In this document: piece after piece, positions 44,812 through 55,876 of the stretch
How the letters are laid out: every line of letters begins with the position of its first letter
How positions within the stretch are numbered: position 1 is the stretch's first letter
Notes under the pieces: generated by a model
The model's input: only the letters and a program-made list of their open reading frames with translations
Databases searched by the model: none
What the model was told of the DNA's origin: nothing
Made by a program: the position numbers and the translations under genes
NCBI GenBank assembly: GCA_002049455.2
Contig: KV918870.1
Span: forward strand, 1 to 64,000
DNA length: 64,000 nucleotides
From: Porphyra umbilicalis
Lineage: Eukaryota; Rhodophyta; Bangiophyceae; Bangiales; Bangiaceae
Direction: 5' to 3'

Positions 44812-45581
44812 ACATGCGCGCAGGTCAGCTCACTACTCGTCACAGACGCGCCCGTGTACACCCTCCCCTCCCTTCTGAACGCCGCGAGTGCCATCTTTAC
44901 CTTGGCAAGCTCCCTGCCTTCAGGAAGACAGACGTAACGCTGCGCCGCGCGCTTGAGGTCCCCGCCCTTGACCCCCCAAAATGTGTTGGAGCTGCCAAGC
45001 ATCTCTTCCGCGGCTCTCGCGCCGACACCGCCCAGCCCCGCCTCGCAGTTTCCTCGCCGCTGATTCGCCCTTGTCGCGGCCAGATGCTTTGCCGCGCTCC
45101 TCAGCGCCTTTTCCAGTGCATCAACAGCTGTCTCTCGGCGCCCGTCCAGCTCGATGGTGCCCAGTGCGCCCGGAATAGGCTGTCCCACGGCGCTTGCCGA
45201 TTGACCTTGCGCATCTGACGTCAACGCCCCCAGCATTCATGCAGCCTTCCTCGATGCCCCATCATCTTGCGCGGCCGCCGCCACGGCCCCCGCAGTGCGG
45301 ACCGCCGCGGACGTCGACGCCCCGCCCAAGCCCGTTAAGTCGATAATCTGCGACTGCGCCTCATGGACTCGAAATTGCTGCCCATGAGTCGGGCGCACCT
45401 CCACCAGCGCCCCCTTGTGGCCACGTGCGGCGTCTGTTCGCGCGCGAGCCGTCGGCGGTTGGTCCTTGAGCTTGTCCTCCACGCGGGCTCGCATGGCGTC
45501 CATGTCGTGCTCTGGGCACGACCACTTCGGCACCGATCTCCCCTCCATCATCTCGTCCACGTTGTCGGCCTCGTGGCCCAC
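44812..45581 (-). pseudogene. Unrecognised protein fragment cut by the Gypsy LTR
   Basis: A minus-strand frame starts MGHEADNVDEMMEGRSVPK near 45581, has an in-frame TGA at 45237-45239 and continues in the same frame until the LTR boundary. It contains QIIDLTGLGG, and a helical, Lys/Arg/Ala-rich part (AVDALEKALRSAAKHLAA, GDLKRAAQRY). The short IDLTG pattern also occurs in the tail of the Myb-like frame (AIDLTGPD), so the two may be related element proteins; that is weak evidence. The 3' part is missing. Confidence 0.45.
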
Positions 45582-46014
45582 AGCGTCAAAGACCGTGCAC
45601 GCAGTTGAGCACCGCGAGCATCAACGTTGACCAAACCAGCATCGCACGTTGCTTTTGTGCTTGATTGGGCAGCGATCCGATTTGTGTCCGGTCACGCGGT
45701 ACACACCGCACTTTCGGAGACCTGGACGACCGAAAAACGAATGACAGGCAGTGCAGAGGGAAACACCGAGAAAGCAATCGTCGATGCCGTGAAGCACAAA
45801 TATTCAGCATATTGTCCCCGTCACAGTGGCGCATCGATGACAACAGAAAGAGGTGTACGGCGAGACAAGAAAACGAGGCTTTCTCCCACATCATCTCCCC
45901 ATGACCTGGCGGGGCATGCTCGAGCGTACCTTTGGGCGCAGATCCAGCAGCAGGTACGAAACCCGATGATCCCGATGCCATGATGAACCTCCCCGCACAC
46001 GGCCACGTGAGTAA
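45582..46014. other. No gene recognised
   Basis: About 430 bp between the broken frame and a Harbinger-like MITE. No coding signal. Confidence 0.4.
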
Positions 46015-46276
46015 GAGCATTCCCACCAATGTCGGGCCAACGCCATATTGGGCACACGTTGCAGAAACGTGTCGCAAATTCGCCGTTGGCCAGTTCTCGG
46101 GGCAGGTAACAATGTCGAACGTGCACGCGGCGTTGCCAACGGAGGTCAAGCGTGTTAAAACGCGAATATACTTGCGTCCGATTCGGGGTCGGAGCCGTTG
46201 GCCCCAGGGCCAGCGAGTTGCCAACGGAGCCTCCGTTGGCAACTCGTTGGCCCTGGGGCCAACGGGTTCTGTGCTC
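46015..46276. mobile_element. Harbinger-like MITE with long internal palindrome
   Basis: Starts GAGCATTCCCACCAATGTCG after TAA (46012-46014), like the ends at 16781 and 53101, and ends near GTGCTC followed by TGA. The right end is degenerate. The internal palindrome is described separately. Confidence 0.5.
46195..46265. repeat. Palindrome of about 71 bp
   Basis: Arms of about 35 bp run from CCGTTGGCCCCAGGGCCA to its inverse, centred at 46230 with a one-base spacer and one mismatch. It could form a near-perfect cruciform or RNA hairpin. Confidence 0.9.
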
Positions 46277-46465
46277 TGATTGGTCCATCGCGGTTTCACG
46301 GGGTTAAATGAGTGACAAGTGGCAGTTCATATTGTCCTCAGATTGCCCAATTTATCATATTTTTGTCTCGACAGCCACCCACGGATGGAATATGGTACTT
46401 CTAGGAACTTGGCGGCCGCGTGTCAGCTCGGCCCCAGGGTCGCGATTGCTGATGCTTGTCCGGTA

Positions 46466-49307
46466 TCCGTCTGGCACCAGTTTTTCACAACTGTACCAGT
46501 TTTTCACAATCGCGGCTTGTGTGGGAAATTCACAGTGTGGACGCCGAAAATCGAGTTCGATAGCACCCAAAAGCACGCTCGCTCTTTCTTTGCGAGATTT
46601 TGTAAAAAGATAGAAAAATGAACGCGTACAGTTGGGCGCACCGTTGCACGCGCCAACTCAAGAGCTCTCCAGTGGTGCAACGAGCGCGCCAAAAGAATCC
46701 CAATGGGGTTCTCGGCGCCGTCCGAGGCGAGAAAAGCGCGCGCTTCTGAAGGCAAACTTAGTCCTAAATACATCGCCTGGACGCCCCATTCAGCGCGACA
46801 AAGGCGATCCGCCACCCTCTTCGTCCCACCAAAGGTCCCCCATGCCTCCTTCCCCGCCGTGGCACCTTGCTCTGCGGCCGATTTCCGCTTGAGCCAAGGC
46901 TCAAGCAGGTCCCCACGCCCCCCGCACTCAACACTATTTCCTTCTGTCCCGCCACAACCATCCTGGCGCCCCCCCCTCCCCCTGCCCCCCTCTGCGCCGT
47001 CCGACAATGCCGGGTGGAGCACGCCCTGGGCCGCAGGCTTGTCCTGATGACGACCACGAGAGGAAGCAGGCAGCTCTAGCCGTCGTTCGTTCCGGCGGTC
47101 TGACGGTCAAAGACTTTGCCACCCGTTTCAACCTGTCGTACAACCGTGCAAGGTACTACGTCCTCACGGGCGGGACGACGAGGCGGCGTGGGCCTAGTCC
47201 TTTTTTTACGGCTGAGGAGGAGGCCTTGTTGGCCAGATATTTGATCACCAACGCGACGATTGGGTGGGGCTTGTCCCAGGAAGATCTGTGTCGCGTGTGT
47301 GCCTCTTACCTGGGCGAGCTCTCTGTGGAGAGGCAGGCGGCTGCCCGTGAGCGGTTTGGTGGCACGCTAGTGCCGGGCCGCAGCTGGGTTAAGGGCTTCC
47401 TCTCGCGACACCCCGAGCTGCGGCGGTACCGGGTCGGCACGTTGGAGGAGGGCCGTGCACGAAACGCGAGACCCGACGTCGTCGCCAACTGGTTTGCCCT
47501 CTTGACGCTCCTGTACCGGGACCTGCGGATTAATTCCCCCCGGCAGGTTTGGAATATGGACGAGACACACGTCCACGCCCGGATGTCGGCCAAGTCGGGT
47601 CGTCAAGGGATTCTCGGGGAGGTCGGGATGCTCAAGCCGGAGGTAATCTTGCCGCCGTTTGCATCCGGTGCGGGCGCGTGTACCGCGGCGTTTTGTGTGT
47701 CGGCGGCTGGCGTTGTGGCGCCCCACTTCATCGTGGTGGAGGGCCAGGTACCAGGACACGCCGTCCTGACCGAGACGAAGCAGGACGGCACCAAGACCGT
47801 CACGGCGCTTTCCTCCCTCCTTAATGACGGGGCGGTTGTGTGGCGGCGGTCCCCACCAGGTTTTGACAAAAGCGTGTTTGATGTCTGGGCCACCATGTTC
47901 GCCAAGTTTGCGCAGTCCTACTTCAAAGATGAGGCAAAGCTCCTCTCCCTCGACGGTGCCAAGGTACACCTTTCGCCGGCCGGCCTTCTCACCCTCCTGA
48001 AGGCCAACGTGCACGTCGTGGCAGAACCGTCAAAGATGTCCCACATCCTCCAGGCGCTCGACAATCCAAGCGCGTTCGGGCGGTATCAACCAAAAGTGCG
48101 GCGCCGCGTCCGCGAGATTGCTATGGCGTGTCGGGATGCTGGCCGGCCATTCAACACGGCGGACTTGATGTCCTGTATTGGCCGTGCCGCCTCCGAGTCC
48201 CTTACGACGGACGCGTTAGTGTCGGCCTTTCGCCAAGTGGGGATGTGGCCCCTCGACCCCTCGGTCATCAAGAACTCCGAGCTGTGCAAGGGCGCTGACA
48301 CTGTCCTTCCGGACGTTGACCTCGAGAGGTTGACATCTCGGTTGATCCCTACTGTCCGCAAGGATATGTCGCAACCCATCCTCGTCAACGGCACACTGTC
48401 GACGGCCGGGAGGGGTACGGTTTTGACCGCACCCGAGCTTCTGGCGGCGATGGCAGACGCTGCCGCGGGAAAAGAGGCTGTGAAGGAGGCCAAGGCGGCA
48501 AAGAAGCGGGCTCGAGAGCTGACTGCCGAGGACAAGAAGCGGAAGGGAGCAGCCGTGGCACGTGCCAGGCACGCGCGCGTTGTGGAGCAGGAGGCCTCCA
48601 ACCGTCGCATCGCGTGGGCGGAGATTGCATCGGATGCAGCACACGAGGCTGGGTGCCGATTGCGTGACTTGGGCATGGTTCTGCCATCCACTGCAAAGTC
48701 GCGGCGGCGGCTGGCAGCCGCCAGAGTGCGCGTGCCGCGTGTGCATCCCCGCATTCTTTGGCGAGTGCTTGCGGGTGAAGCTGCTGGGGTGGGGAGTCGC
48801 CTGCACATTTAGTTTTGTGATTGGCGCGTGCCATAGTGTGTAGGGCGCATGTGGAGTGGCGGCGTGCGTCATTCGTTTCGTCTTGATGGGGATGGGAAGG
48901 GGGCATCGTAAACGGTCAGGGTCACTGCTTTGTGACCACAGGGCAGACGGCGAGGGATGCGGGGCGTTTGTCTGCATGTTCTTGTCGTGTCTGAACCGCT
49001 TGACAACGCTCGACGAGTCGGATTCCAGATCCGCGTCCAACAGACGAAATAAATCAAATACATGTTTGATGTAAGTTTTTCAGCCCGATCTGTGGCCGTG
49101 CACACTCGAGATTGATTGTGTGAAGAACTGGTACAGGCCCTATTTTAGGTGCATTTTCTAGACAACGAACGGGAGCACTTCGTTGGAAACGGAAACGACG
49201 TGCTTCCTCGTGAGGTTCTCAGGAGTCCGTCCATATTTTTTTCGTTCGAAGAACGAACAGAAAATCCCATGTTCTGAGGCAGTTGGGAAAAACTGGTGCC
49301 AGACGGA
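46466..49307 (+). mobile_element. Apparently complete pogo-like DNA transposon
   Basis: Inverted ends of 28 bp (TCCGTCTGGCACCAG followed by a T-run; one mismatch between ends) with TA on both sides (46464-46465 and 49308-49309). A subterminal inverted pair CTGTACCAGTT(T/C)TTCACA lies at 46491 and 49136. The single gene inside is an open 601-codon transposase. Intact gene plus near-identical ends suggest a young, possibly autonomous copy. Length 2842 bp. Confidence 0.9.
47007..48812 (+). CDS. pogo/Tigger-like DDD transposase
   Basis: 601 residues from ATG 47007 to TAG 48810, no interruptions. The N-terminus carries a helix-turn-helix (residues about 18-60, ERKQAALAVVRSGGLTVKDF) and a CENP-B-like second HTH with SWVKGFLSRHPELRRYRVG (126-144). 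The DDE_1 catalytic core has D185 (VWNMDETHVHA), D316 (LLSLDGAKVHL) and D352 (ILQALDNPSAFG), a 35-residue spacing, i.e. DD35D, as in pogo. The C-terminal 150 residues are basic and helical (KEAKAAKKRARELTAEDKKR), likely a coiled-coil tail. It would bind the inverted ends and cut and paste the element at TA sites. Neighbouring TA-flanked elements without genes could in principle be mobilised by such enzymes, but their ends differ from this one. Confidence 0.93.
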   Translation: MPGGARPGPQACPDDDHERKQAALAVVRSGGLTVKDFATRFNLSYNRARYYVLTGGTTRRRGPSPFFTAEEEALLARYLITNATIGWGLSQEDLCRVCASYLGELSVERQAAARERFGGTLVPGRSWVKGFLSRHPELRRYRVGTLEEGRARNARPDVVANWFALLTLLYRDLRINSPRQVWNMDETHVHARMSAKSGRQGILGEVGMLKPEVILPPFASGAGACTAAFCVSAAGVVAPHFIVVEGQVPGHAVLTETKQDGTKTVTALSSLLNDGAVVWRRSPPGFDKSVFDVWATMFAKFAQSYFKDEAKLLSLDGAKVHLSPAGLLTLLKANVHVVAEPSKMSHILQALDNPSAFGRYQPKVRRRVREIAMACRDAGRPFNTADLMSCIGRAASESLTTDALVSAFRQVGMWPLDPSVIKNSELCKGADTVLPDVDLERLTSRLIPTVRKDMSQPILVNGTLSTAGRGTVLTAPELLAAMADAAAGKEAVKEAKAAKKRARELTAEDKKRKGAAVARARHARVVEQEASNRRIAWAEIASDAAHEAGCRLRDLGMVLPSTAKSRRRLAAARVRVPRVHPRILWRVLAGEAAGVGSRLHI

Positions 49308-49379
49308 TATCCATCGTATGGTGGCGCGTCACCGAACGCTCTTTGGGGCAGGCCCGATTCCACTGACAGTGGTAAAATA

Positions 49380-51650
49380 GGACGATCTGAGCGACTGAGG
49401 GGGCACACGCGGCGGGGCCGGGCAAGCCGGGCCCGCGTCAGACACTCGTCAGGCCGCGAGGCGGCCGCTCCGGGCGCCACGCGAGCACGCGTCGCCAGCG
49501 CGGAAGCGCTCCCCACCCCCCCCCCCCCAGAACCGCGGTGGCGGTGCCCGACGATGGTCCCGTGACGGTGGCGGTGGCCGACGACGGTCCCATCGGCCAC
49601 CCGCCCCGCCGCAACCGCCGCCCCAGCAACCCCCTGCGCCGTCGGCCGCCGCCCCCGCCCCGCTCATCGCCGCCCCCGCCGCCCCCGCGGCCCCTACCGA
49701 CGTCGGCAGCGGCCCCCTCGGCCCCCGCCGCCAGCACGTCCGTCGGCCGCCGCCGCCCCCTGTGCCGCCACCGCCGCCGCCCCTCCCGCCGCCCCCGCCC
49801 CCGACAACGTCGTGCGCCGCCCTCCCCGCGCCCAACAAAGTCGTGCGCCACCCTCCCCGCCGTCTCCACCCCCGCCGCCGTCGGTCGCCGCCGCCGCCCC
49901 CGCCGTCGCCGTCATCGGCAGCCGCCACCTTCCCCGCCCCCGCCACCATCTGCCGCCGGCGCCCCTGCCCCTCGCCCGCCACCCCGCCGTCGGTGCCCCC
50001 GCCCCCGTCGCCGTCAGCCGCCGTCTACCCCGACGCCCCCGCCGCTGTCCGTCGCCACTTCCCCAGCCGCCGCCGCGGCCGTCCCGCCGTCATTGGTCGC
50101 CCCCACCGCTCCAGAACCTGACGCCGTCGGCCACCGCCGCCCCCGCCGACGTCCCCCCTGCCCCCGCCGCCGTCTGCCGCCCCCGCCCAAGCCACCGGTG
50201 CCCCGTCCCCCGCCCCCGCCGTCCGCCGCAACCCCCCCCGCCACTCCGCCGCCGCCCCCGCCCCGACCTCTGTCCGCCGCCGCCGCCACCCCCGTCGACG
50301 GTGTCGTCTGCCGCTGCCGCCCCCGCTCCTGCCGCCGACCCCGCCACCGGGGCTCCCGCCCCAGTCGCCTTCTGCCGCGACCCCGCCAGCTGCCCCCGCC
50401 TCCCTCCCCGCCGCCCCAGCCGCCGTCCGCAACCAGCCCCCCCGCCCCTGCGACCCCCGCCGCCGCCGACGCCGTCGGCCACCGCCGCCCCCGCCGACGG
50501 CCCCCCCGCGCCCCTGCCGCCGTCTGCCGCCCCCCCGCCGGCCGCCGCCGCCACCGCCCCCGCCGACGGCCCCCCCGCGCCCCTGCCGCCGTCTGCCGCC
50601 CCCCCGCCGGCCGCCGCCGCCACCGCCCCCGCTGCCGATTCCCGCCGCCGTACCTGCCGTCCCGGCCGCCGCCTGCCGCCGCCATGCCCGCGTCTTCTGC
50701 CCTTGTCCTCTCAGCAGCCGCACGCGCCTCCGCGCGCTGACATCCGCCGCTGCCCCAGCCGCGGCCGCCGCCGCCCCCCCGCCGTCTGCTGCCGCCGCCG
50801 CCCCTCCCGCCGCCGCCGCCCCCGTTGCCGTCGGCTTCCGTCGCCCTCGCCGTCCCCTCCAACGCTCCAGCCCCTGCCGCCCACCCCGCCGCCTCCCCCC
50901 CCGCCGCCGTCAGCTGCCGCCTCCGTAGTCCCCGCCGCCGTCGGCCACTGCCCCGGCCGCCGTCTCCCGTCGCCCCCGCGGCACCCGCCGCCGTCACTCG
51001 CGCCCCGCACCCCTCCCGTCGCCCTTAGCTGCCACCTCCACCGCCCCCGCCGACCTCGTCCGCCTTCCCGGCCGCGGGCGTCGCTTTCCACGGCCGCCCA
51101 CGCCGGCTTCAGCGCCCCCACCGCCGTCACCCGCCGACCCGACCGCCCCCGCGGGCGCCCCTGACGCCCCTGCCACCGCACGACCGTTTATTGCCATCCC
51201 CACAGAAATCGCCGGCGTCTTTTGCCGGCCCCGCCCTCTTGACGCCCGCCCCCGCCGCCCCCCAGCCGCCCGCGCCGCCGTCCGCCGCCTCACCTGCCGA
51301 CCCTACCGCCATCGCGCGCAGCCACCACCCCCCCCGCTGCCGTCACGAGCCGCCCCCGCAGCGCCCCCCACCGCCCCCGCCGCTTTCGGGCGGCCTACCC
51401 GCAGACCCCACCGCCGCCGCCGCTGTCTCCGGCGCTCTCACCCGCCGCATTCGCCGCCAACACGGCCGTCTCCCGCCCCCCCCGCCAACATCGCCGACTT
51501 CGGCCGCCCCGACTGCTCCCACGGCCATCGCCCGCCCCACCCGCCGACCCCACCGCCGTCGCTCAACGCCACCCCCGCAGCCGCTGTCCCCGGAGCTGTC
51601 GGACGCGGCGGCGGCGGCGCGGGGCTGCTGCTGCCGATGCAAGGAGCGAA
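49380..51650. repeat. 2.2-kb GCC/CCCCG-rich low-complexity region
   Basis: Almost all plus-strand bases are C or G, with C strongly dominant. All three plus frames are open for long stretches but give only Pro/Arg/Ala/Ser; the opposite strand gives Gly/Arg/Ala. No motif suggests a gene. The minus strand is rich in G-runs able to form quadruplexes. Confidence 0.8.
50497..50634. repeat. 69-bp tandem duplication in the C-rich tract
   Basis: Two consecutive near-identical 69-bp units (GACGGCCCCCCCGCGCCCCT marks each). In one frame each unit reads as 23 residues beginning ADGPPAPLPPSA. Confidence 0.85.
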
Positions 51651-52589
51651 CGGCGGCTCGTCCGAGTCCTTGCCGGCGGCGTGGGCCGGGGGGAGAGGGG
51701 AGGGGGAGCGATGATGTATGTGCGGAAGGGGGGTGGGGGCCTCGTGAGTTTTGTACTTTTGTTCTATAGATGCATAGCATACACTGCATGGGCATCGTAC
51801 TGGCAGAAACAAGCAGAGCACCAGTCAAATCATGTCCTGCGCTTGTCTTGTTCCTGTCCCTGTCGGCCTATATTCCTGCAACACCTAAACCGTTCAAAGC
51901 AAGGTCGCGACAGAGAAAGTTGTCGCGGAGGCGCCGGCGACTGCGGGGATGGTGATTTACCAGCGGGGGCCATCGCGTGGGGCAGATCGGCGGGCAGCGC
52001 AGGTCTGGTGGGGGGGAGGGTGCGCTCGCCGTTGGCATGCCAACGCGTTTTCCTTCTGCCGACTTCTAAGGCGCTCGGGCGGAGGTGGGGCAGGGGTCGG
52101 GTTCGAGGGGGGGCAGGGGTGGGGGGGCTGGACGTGGGGTAGTGGTGGGGTTTAAGATGCGGCAGCGGTGGGGCTGGAGGTGGGGCCGGAGTGACCTTCG
52201 AGTCTTTGCCTGTGGTCAGAAATCACACACGCCTGGGCAGCACGCTCGCTCTAGAATCTCGCACGACATCGCCAGAGCGAGCACGCTGGCACCAGCGTCA
52301 ACGTTCATGCACCGGCGTGCTAAAGCACGGTGCGACACTGAGCCTGCTGCCTGGCCTGTCAGCGCTTCACTCTCACAACTGGCAGCCGTGCCCGCAACAG
52401 CAGGGGGCAACGACACAAGCGCACAAACACGCACGCAGGAGTGCCCAGATCTCGGTCGCTGCCCTGTATAGACCCATTCTGGCCCAGCCTCGCCCTTTTC
52501 GGGACAGTAGAGCCTGGAGAAGGAGCGTGACAGAGCCCTTGAAGCCGCCCTAGCTAGTCAGCCTAAGGTGGCACGCACACGGTCGAGGG
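51651..52589. other. No gene recognised
   Basis: Flank of the C-rich tract turning G-rich on the plus strand near 52000-52190, then neutral. No coding signal. Confidence 0.4.
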
Positions 52590-53101
52590 GGACACGCACA
52601 CGGCTCTCAGGCCACCCGTTTGCGCAGTTCGGCAGGCCACTGTGGCCGCAGGCGACCGTTCGACCGATATGACTCAGGCTCCAACACCTTCGACAACCTG
52701 AGGGGGTGCGACCGCAACACACGTCACACACTCGAGCGGATTCGATCCAAATTGGTACCGAAAGGCCTCCACGTGTCTCGCTAGATTGCCCTGATTGGGG
52801 CGGTTTGGGCTCCGTTCACACGCTTTCCGTGACATGTTCGGCACGTATTCGACGGACGCCTCTTCATTTCGATACTGGCGACGACGCTGATACGTGTCCT
52901 CCGTTGGCAACCACGAAGTGCGGCCAACAACGTCGAGGCCAACGGCGCTCAGATCTTCGAAAGGTAGCCCACTCTGTTTCACCCATTACATTGCCCGTTG
53001 GCAACGCGTTGGCCCGTTGGCAACTGACCACTCGCAGGGCCACACGTAGCGGTTTCATTTCACCGTTCCAGACCGTTGGCCCGACATTGGTGGGAATGCT
53101 C
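52590..53101 (-). mobile_element. PIF/Harbinger-like terminal repeat, copy 2 (inverted)
   Basis: An inverted counterpart of 16781-17293 with high similarity across about 510 bp. The end GGGAATGCTC is followed by TAA (53102-53104). The two copies are 36 kb apart in opposite orientation. Confidence 0.65.
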
Positions 53102-54969
53102 TAACGCTCGACGGGGACAATGAAGACACGGGTAAAGGAGCGTTGTGGGTGCAGGGGACGACGGATGGTGACGACGGCGCCGACGCCGTCAGCCAGGGGC
53201 TTCCGACCTGTCTATCTCAGTCAAGTTCTTAGCAGAGGACTTTGACTACTCTATCGATTAATTGAAACGTTGGTGTTTTTTAGTAATCGAACATTAATCG
53301 ATCTCTTTATTCGGGTGTCTTCTTTGCCCAACGCCGACTTGAGCAACAGACGCCGAGCCAGCCGTCGTCAACTGATACAACCCAGCGTCTGCATCTGTAC
53401 CACGAGCGGTCCCAGCCAGTATACCGGTCCCGCCGCCGATGCCCCCCACGCCCCAACAGGCGCCACGACCGGCACAGCTGGCCCTCGCAGCGACGGTGCA
53501 GCCTGCGGAGGTGGAGGGGCGCCAGCGCTACATATGTAACCGGGTGCATCGCGGCTGATTTTTTTCGCTTCGCAGCCGGCACCGGCTGCGTTCGCACTGG
53601 GGGCGGTCAGGCGGCGGTCGCGCCTGACAAAGCAGCAGCCGCATCTCTGCCGGCTGCCGTCAGCCGCGAGGCGACGCGCTGCTGCCCGTGGCACCGGGTA
53701 GAAGCCGACGAACGATGCCAGCGCCGAAAGTCAGTGCGAGGTGGGGATTGTCGGCAGCGTCAGCGACGCTCCAGGTCGCCACCTCGCTAGCACCGCGATA
53801 AAATGATAAAATGCAATAAATGCATGAGATCGGCTCCTTATTAATCGTCGGTTAATCGCAGATTAATTCATTGGATAAAATGGAACGATTTAATCGTTGC
53901 CATCCCATCCACGAGTACATGGCATCTGTCAGCATGAGTTCCCGAAGGCTCGACGCCAGTTCGACACCCAATAAAACAACTACACGTTTGCTTACGTGGC
54001 GCTCTTAAATAGTTCGGAAAGGGCTCGATGCGAACGTTGTTGGCGCTGCTCTAAGGCCGAGCGCAACCGCTTGCACGGGGGTTGTGCTGTTTGAAAGCAA
54101 GCACCTCGGAGCCACCCTCGCTCGGCTCGGTCCCACCGAGTGTGGTGCCATATCCGTCGAATCTCGCCCGAGTGTAACCAAGTTGACGGCCGGTTCTCCC
54201 GTCGCGAGACTGAAATTTTCGCTGCGCCTCTCACTTCGCGCTTCCAGCACGACTGGAGTTGGCCCAGCTGGCTTTTAAATGAATACAATGCGCGGACGTA
54301 ACATGTCTGAGCTCATCGACCAATGTACATACGAAGGCTTGCTCGCGAAGGGGTCCATGGGGGGTAGGGAAATAACCGGGACGGAGAAGGCTGATGGGGG
54401 TTCTCTAGTCTTTCTGTGACGGGTTGCACCCCCAAAGGCTGGCTCTTGCGGCCTACAGTACTGGGGATGACACCAAATGTAGTGTTTATTTTCTCCCTTG
54501 TTACTCATGTTCGCGGACGGCCTGCGATTTCTAGCAGGAACTGACGGTCCCGCCGCCCACATGGGTACCGGTCTGAGGCCATTCCGGCTGTCGCGTGAAC
54601 ATCTCGTAGCATTGTGTCGAGTGCGACGCGCTCATGTCCTTGTTCAAACGGGTGCCGGTCTCCGATCCAGAAGCATTTCCACGAAGCAAGGGAGCCGACG
54701 ATTGTGTTCTCCCCGCTCCCTACGATGCAATGAACAATGCGATGAAGACAAACAGCAGCACCATGCGCTGTTTGTTACGATGTGCATGGTGGGACGAGAC
54801 ACCGTGGTTGTTGGTGCGCCGATTGCGTGGCTGTTTCCGGTCCTACCCTGCTGCCCATGCCCAGGACCTGTTCCCAGAAGCTTCAAGCATTCATCCTTCA
54901 TCAACCACAGCCGAGTCGGGCAGCGTACAGCCGTTCTCTTAATAATCCCTCACTGCGACTGTCTCAACA
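53102..54969. other. AT-richer intergenic stretch, no supported gene
   Basis: Two AT-rich patches (53245-53310 and 53795-53900) each carry several TTAATCG motifs in both orientations, with ATCGATTAATTGAAACG at the left and AACGATTTAATCGTTG at the right. This could be a degenerate mobile element. The remainder shows no coding signal. Confidence 0.4.
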
Positions 54970-55016
54970 GAGTTCCAAATCGGCCTCTACGGGGTGTAGA
55001 GGCCGATTGGGAACTC
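54970..55016. repeat. Hairpin with 21-bp arms
   Basis: GAGTTCC(A)AATCGGCCTC-TAC, a 5-base loop GGGGT, and the inverse arm with one mismatch, followed by TTTT. The shape resembles a short RNA hairpin or Pol III-type end, but no transcript evidence exists. Confidence 0.7.
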
Positions 55017-55697
55017 TTTTGCAACAGTTGGAGTGGGGGATTTTTGGGAGAACATTTGTAGGTCCATCCGGCCAGATATTTAGATTAAATACTACTATGG
55101 CATGTGCCAAGACTCCATCGTCTGTCAATGGATCACGAGAGACGATCTCGTTCGCACCTGCGACTTTCTGACAACAGAAAAAAGCAAGGATTCTGCTGTG
55201 ATCCGGCCCAGCGACTACGGCATAAATGGCAGCTGGGTGTTCTCACGCGACCGCTCCGCTTCCCTGTCTGCAATACGGCGACCCGTGGCGGGAAGGTTCC
55301 CCCTGCCCGGCCCCCCTTCCGCACCGCGCGAGCCCCTCGGGAGGTGCGAGCGATCGGCGAATGACCTGGATCAAGCCTTGCATGGGCCGATGAATTCTGG
55401 TCGCCCTCCCCCCCGCACCGCCACCGCGTGGGTGCCACGGGGCCCGGACGGCCGCGCGCCGTTGTCACGGACGGCACTGGCGGCAGTCCGCGTCGGGTGC
55501 GGTCTCGCCGGCAGCCTGAGCGCTCGCGCTGTACCGTGCGGGCGCGCCCCCCCCCGTCCCCGTGTCGCTGCGGCTGGCAGCATCGAAAAAGCCGCCTTTT
55601 GCACCCTCCCACCGCGGCGTCGTTGTCAGCGGCCCGCCGCCGACGGACGCTGCGGCAAGCGCGCGGTGGCCTCGACGTGCGCCGGCGCTATGCTGCT
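55017..55697. other. No gene recognised
   Basis: GC-rich after 55250. Open frames on both strands are Arg/Pro/Ala-rich without motifs. Confidence 0.4.
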
Positions 55698-55760
55698 CAA
55701 GTGGGGTCAGAGCACATTGGCCTTTTTCCCGATGCAGAACACACATTCTGGTGTGTGCGG
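55698..55760 (+). repeat. Inverted repeat B, left copy
   Basis: About 60 bp including TTTTTCCCGATGCAGAACAC and GGTGTG, repeated inverted at about 57006-57068. Confidence 0.8.
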
Positions 55761-55876
55761 CCGCGGCATTTTGACTCGGCATTGGGCGTTCGACGGGAGT
55801 GAAGCTCGGCAGATTCTGGGAGGGTCCATGCACACTGCCCAAATGTGTCATATCTCTCTGCATCGCGGAGCTGATA

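Noticed and set aside
49538-51164. Proline-rich proteins of 400-450 residues in the C-rich tract
   Set aside because: Three frames are open at once and the composition is set by the base bias alone.
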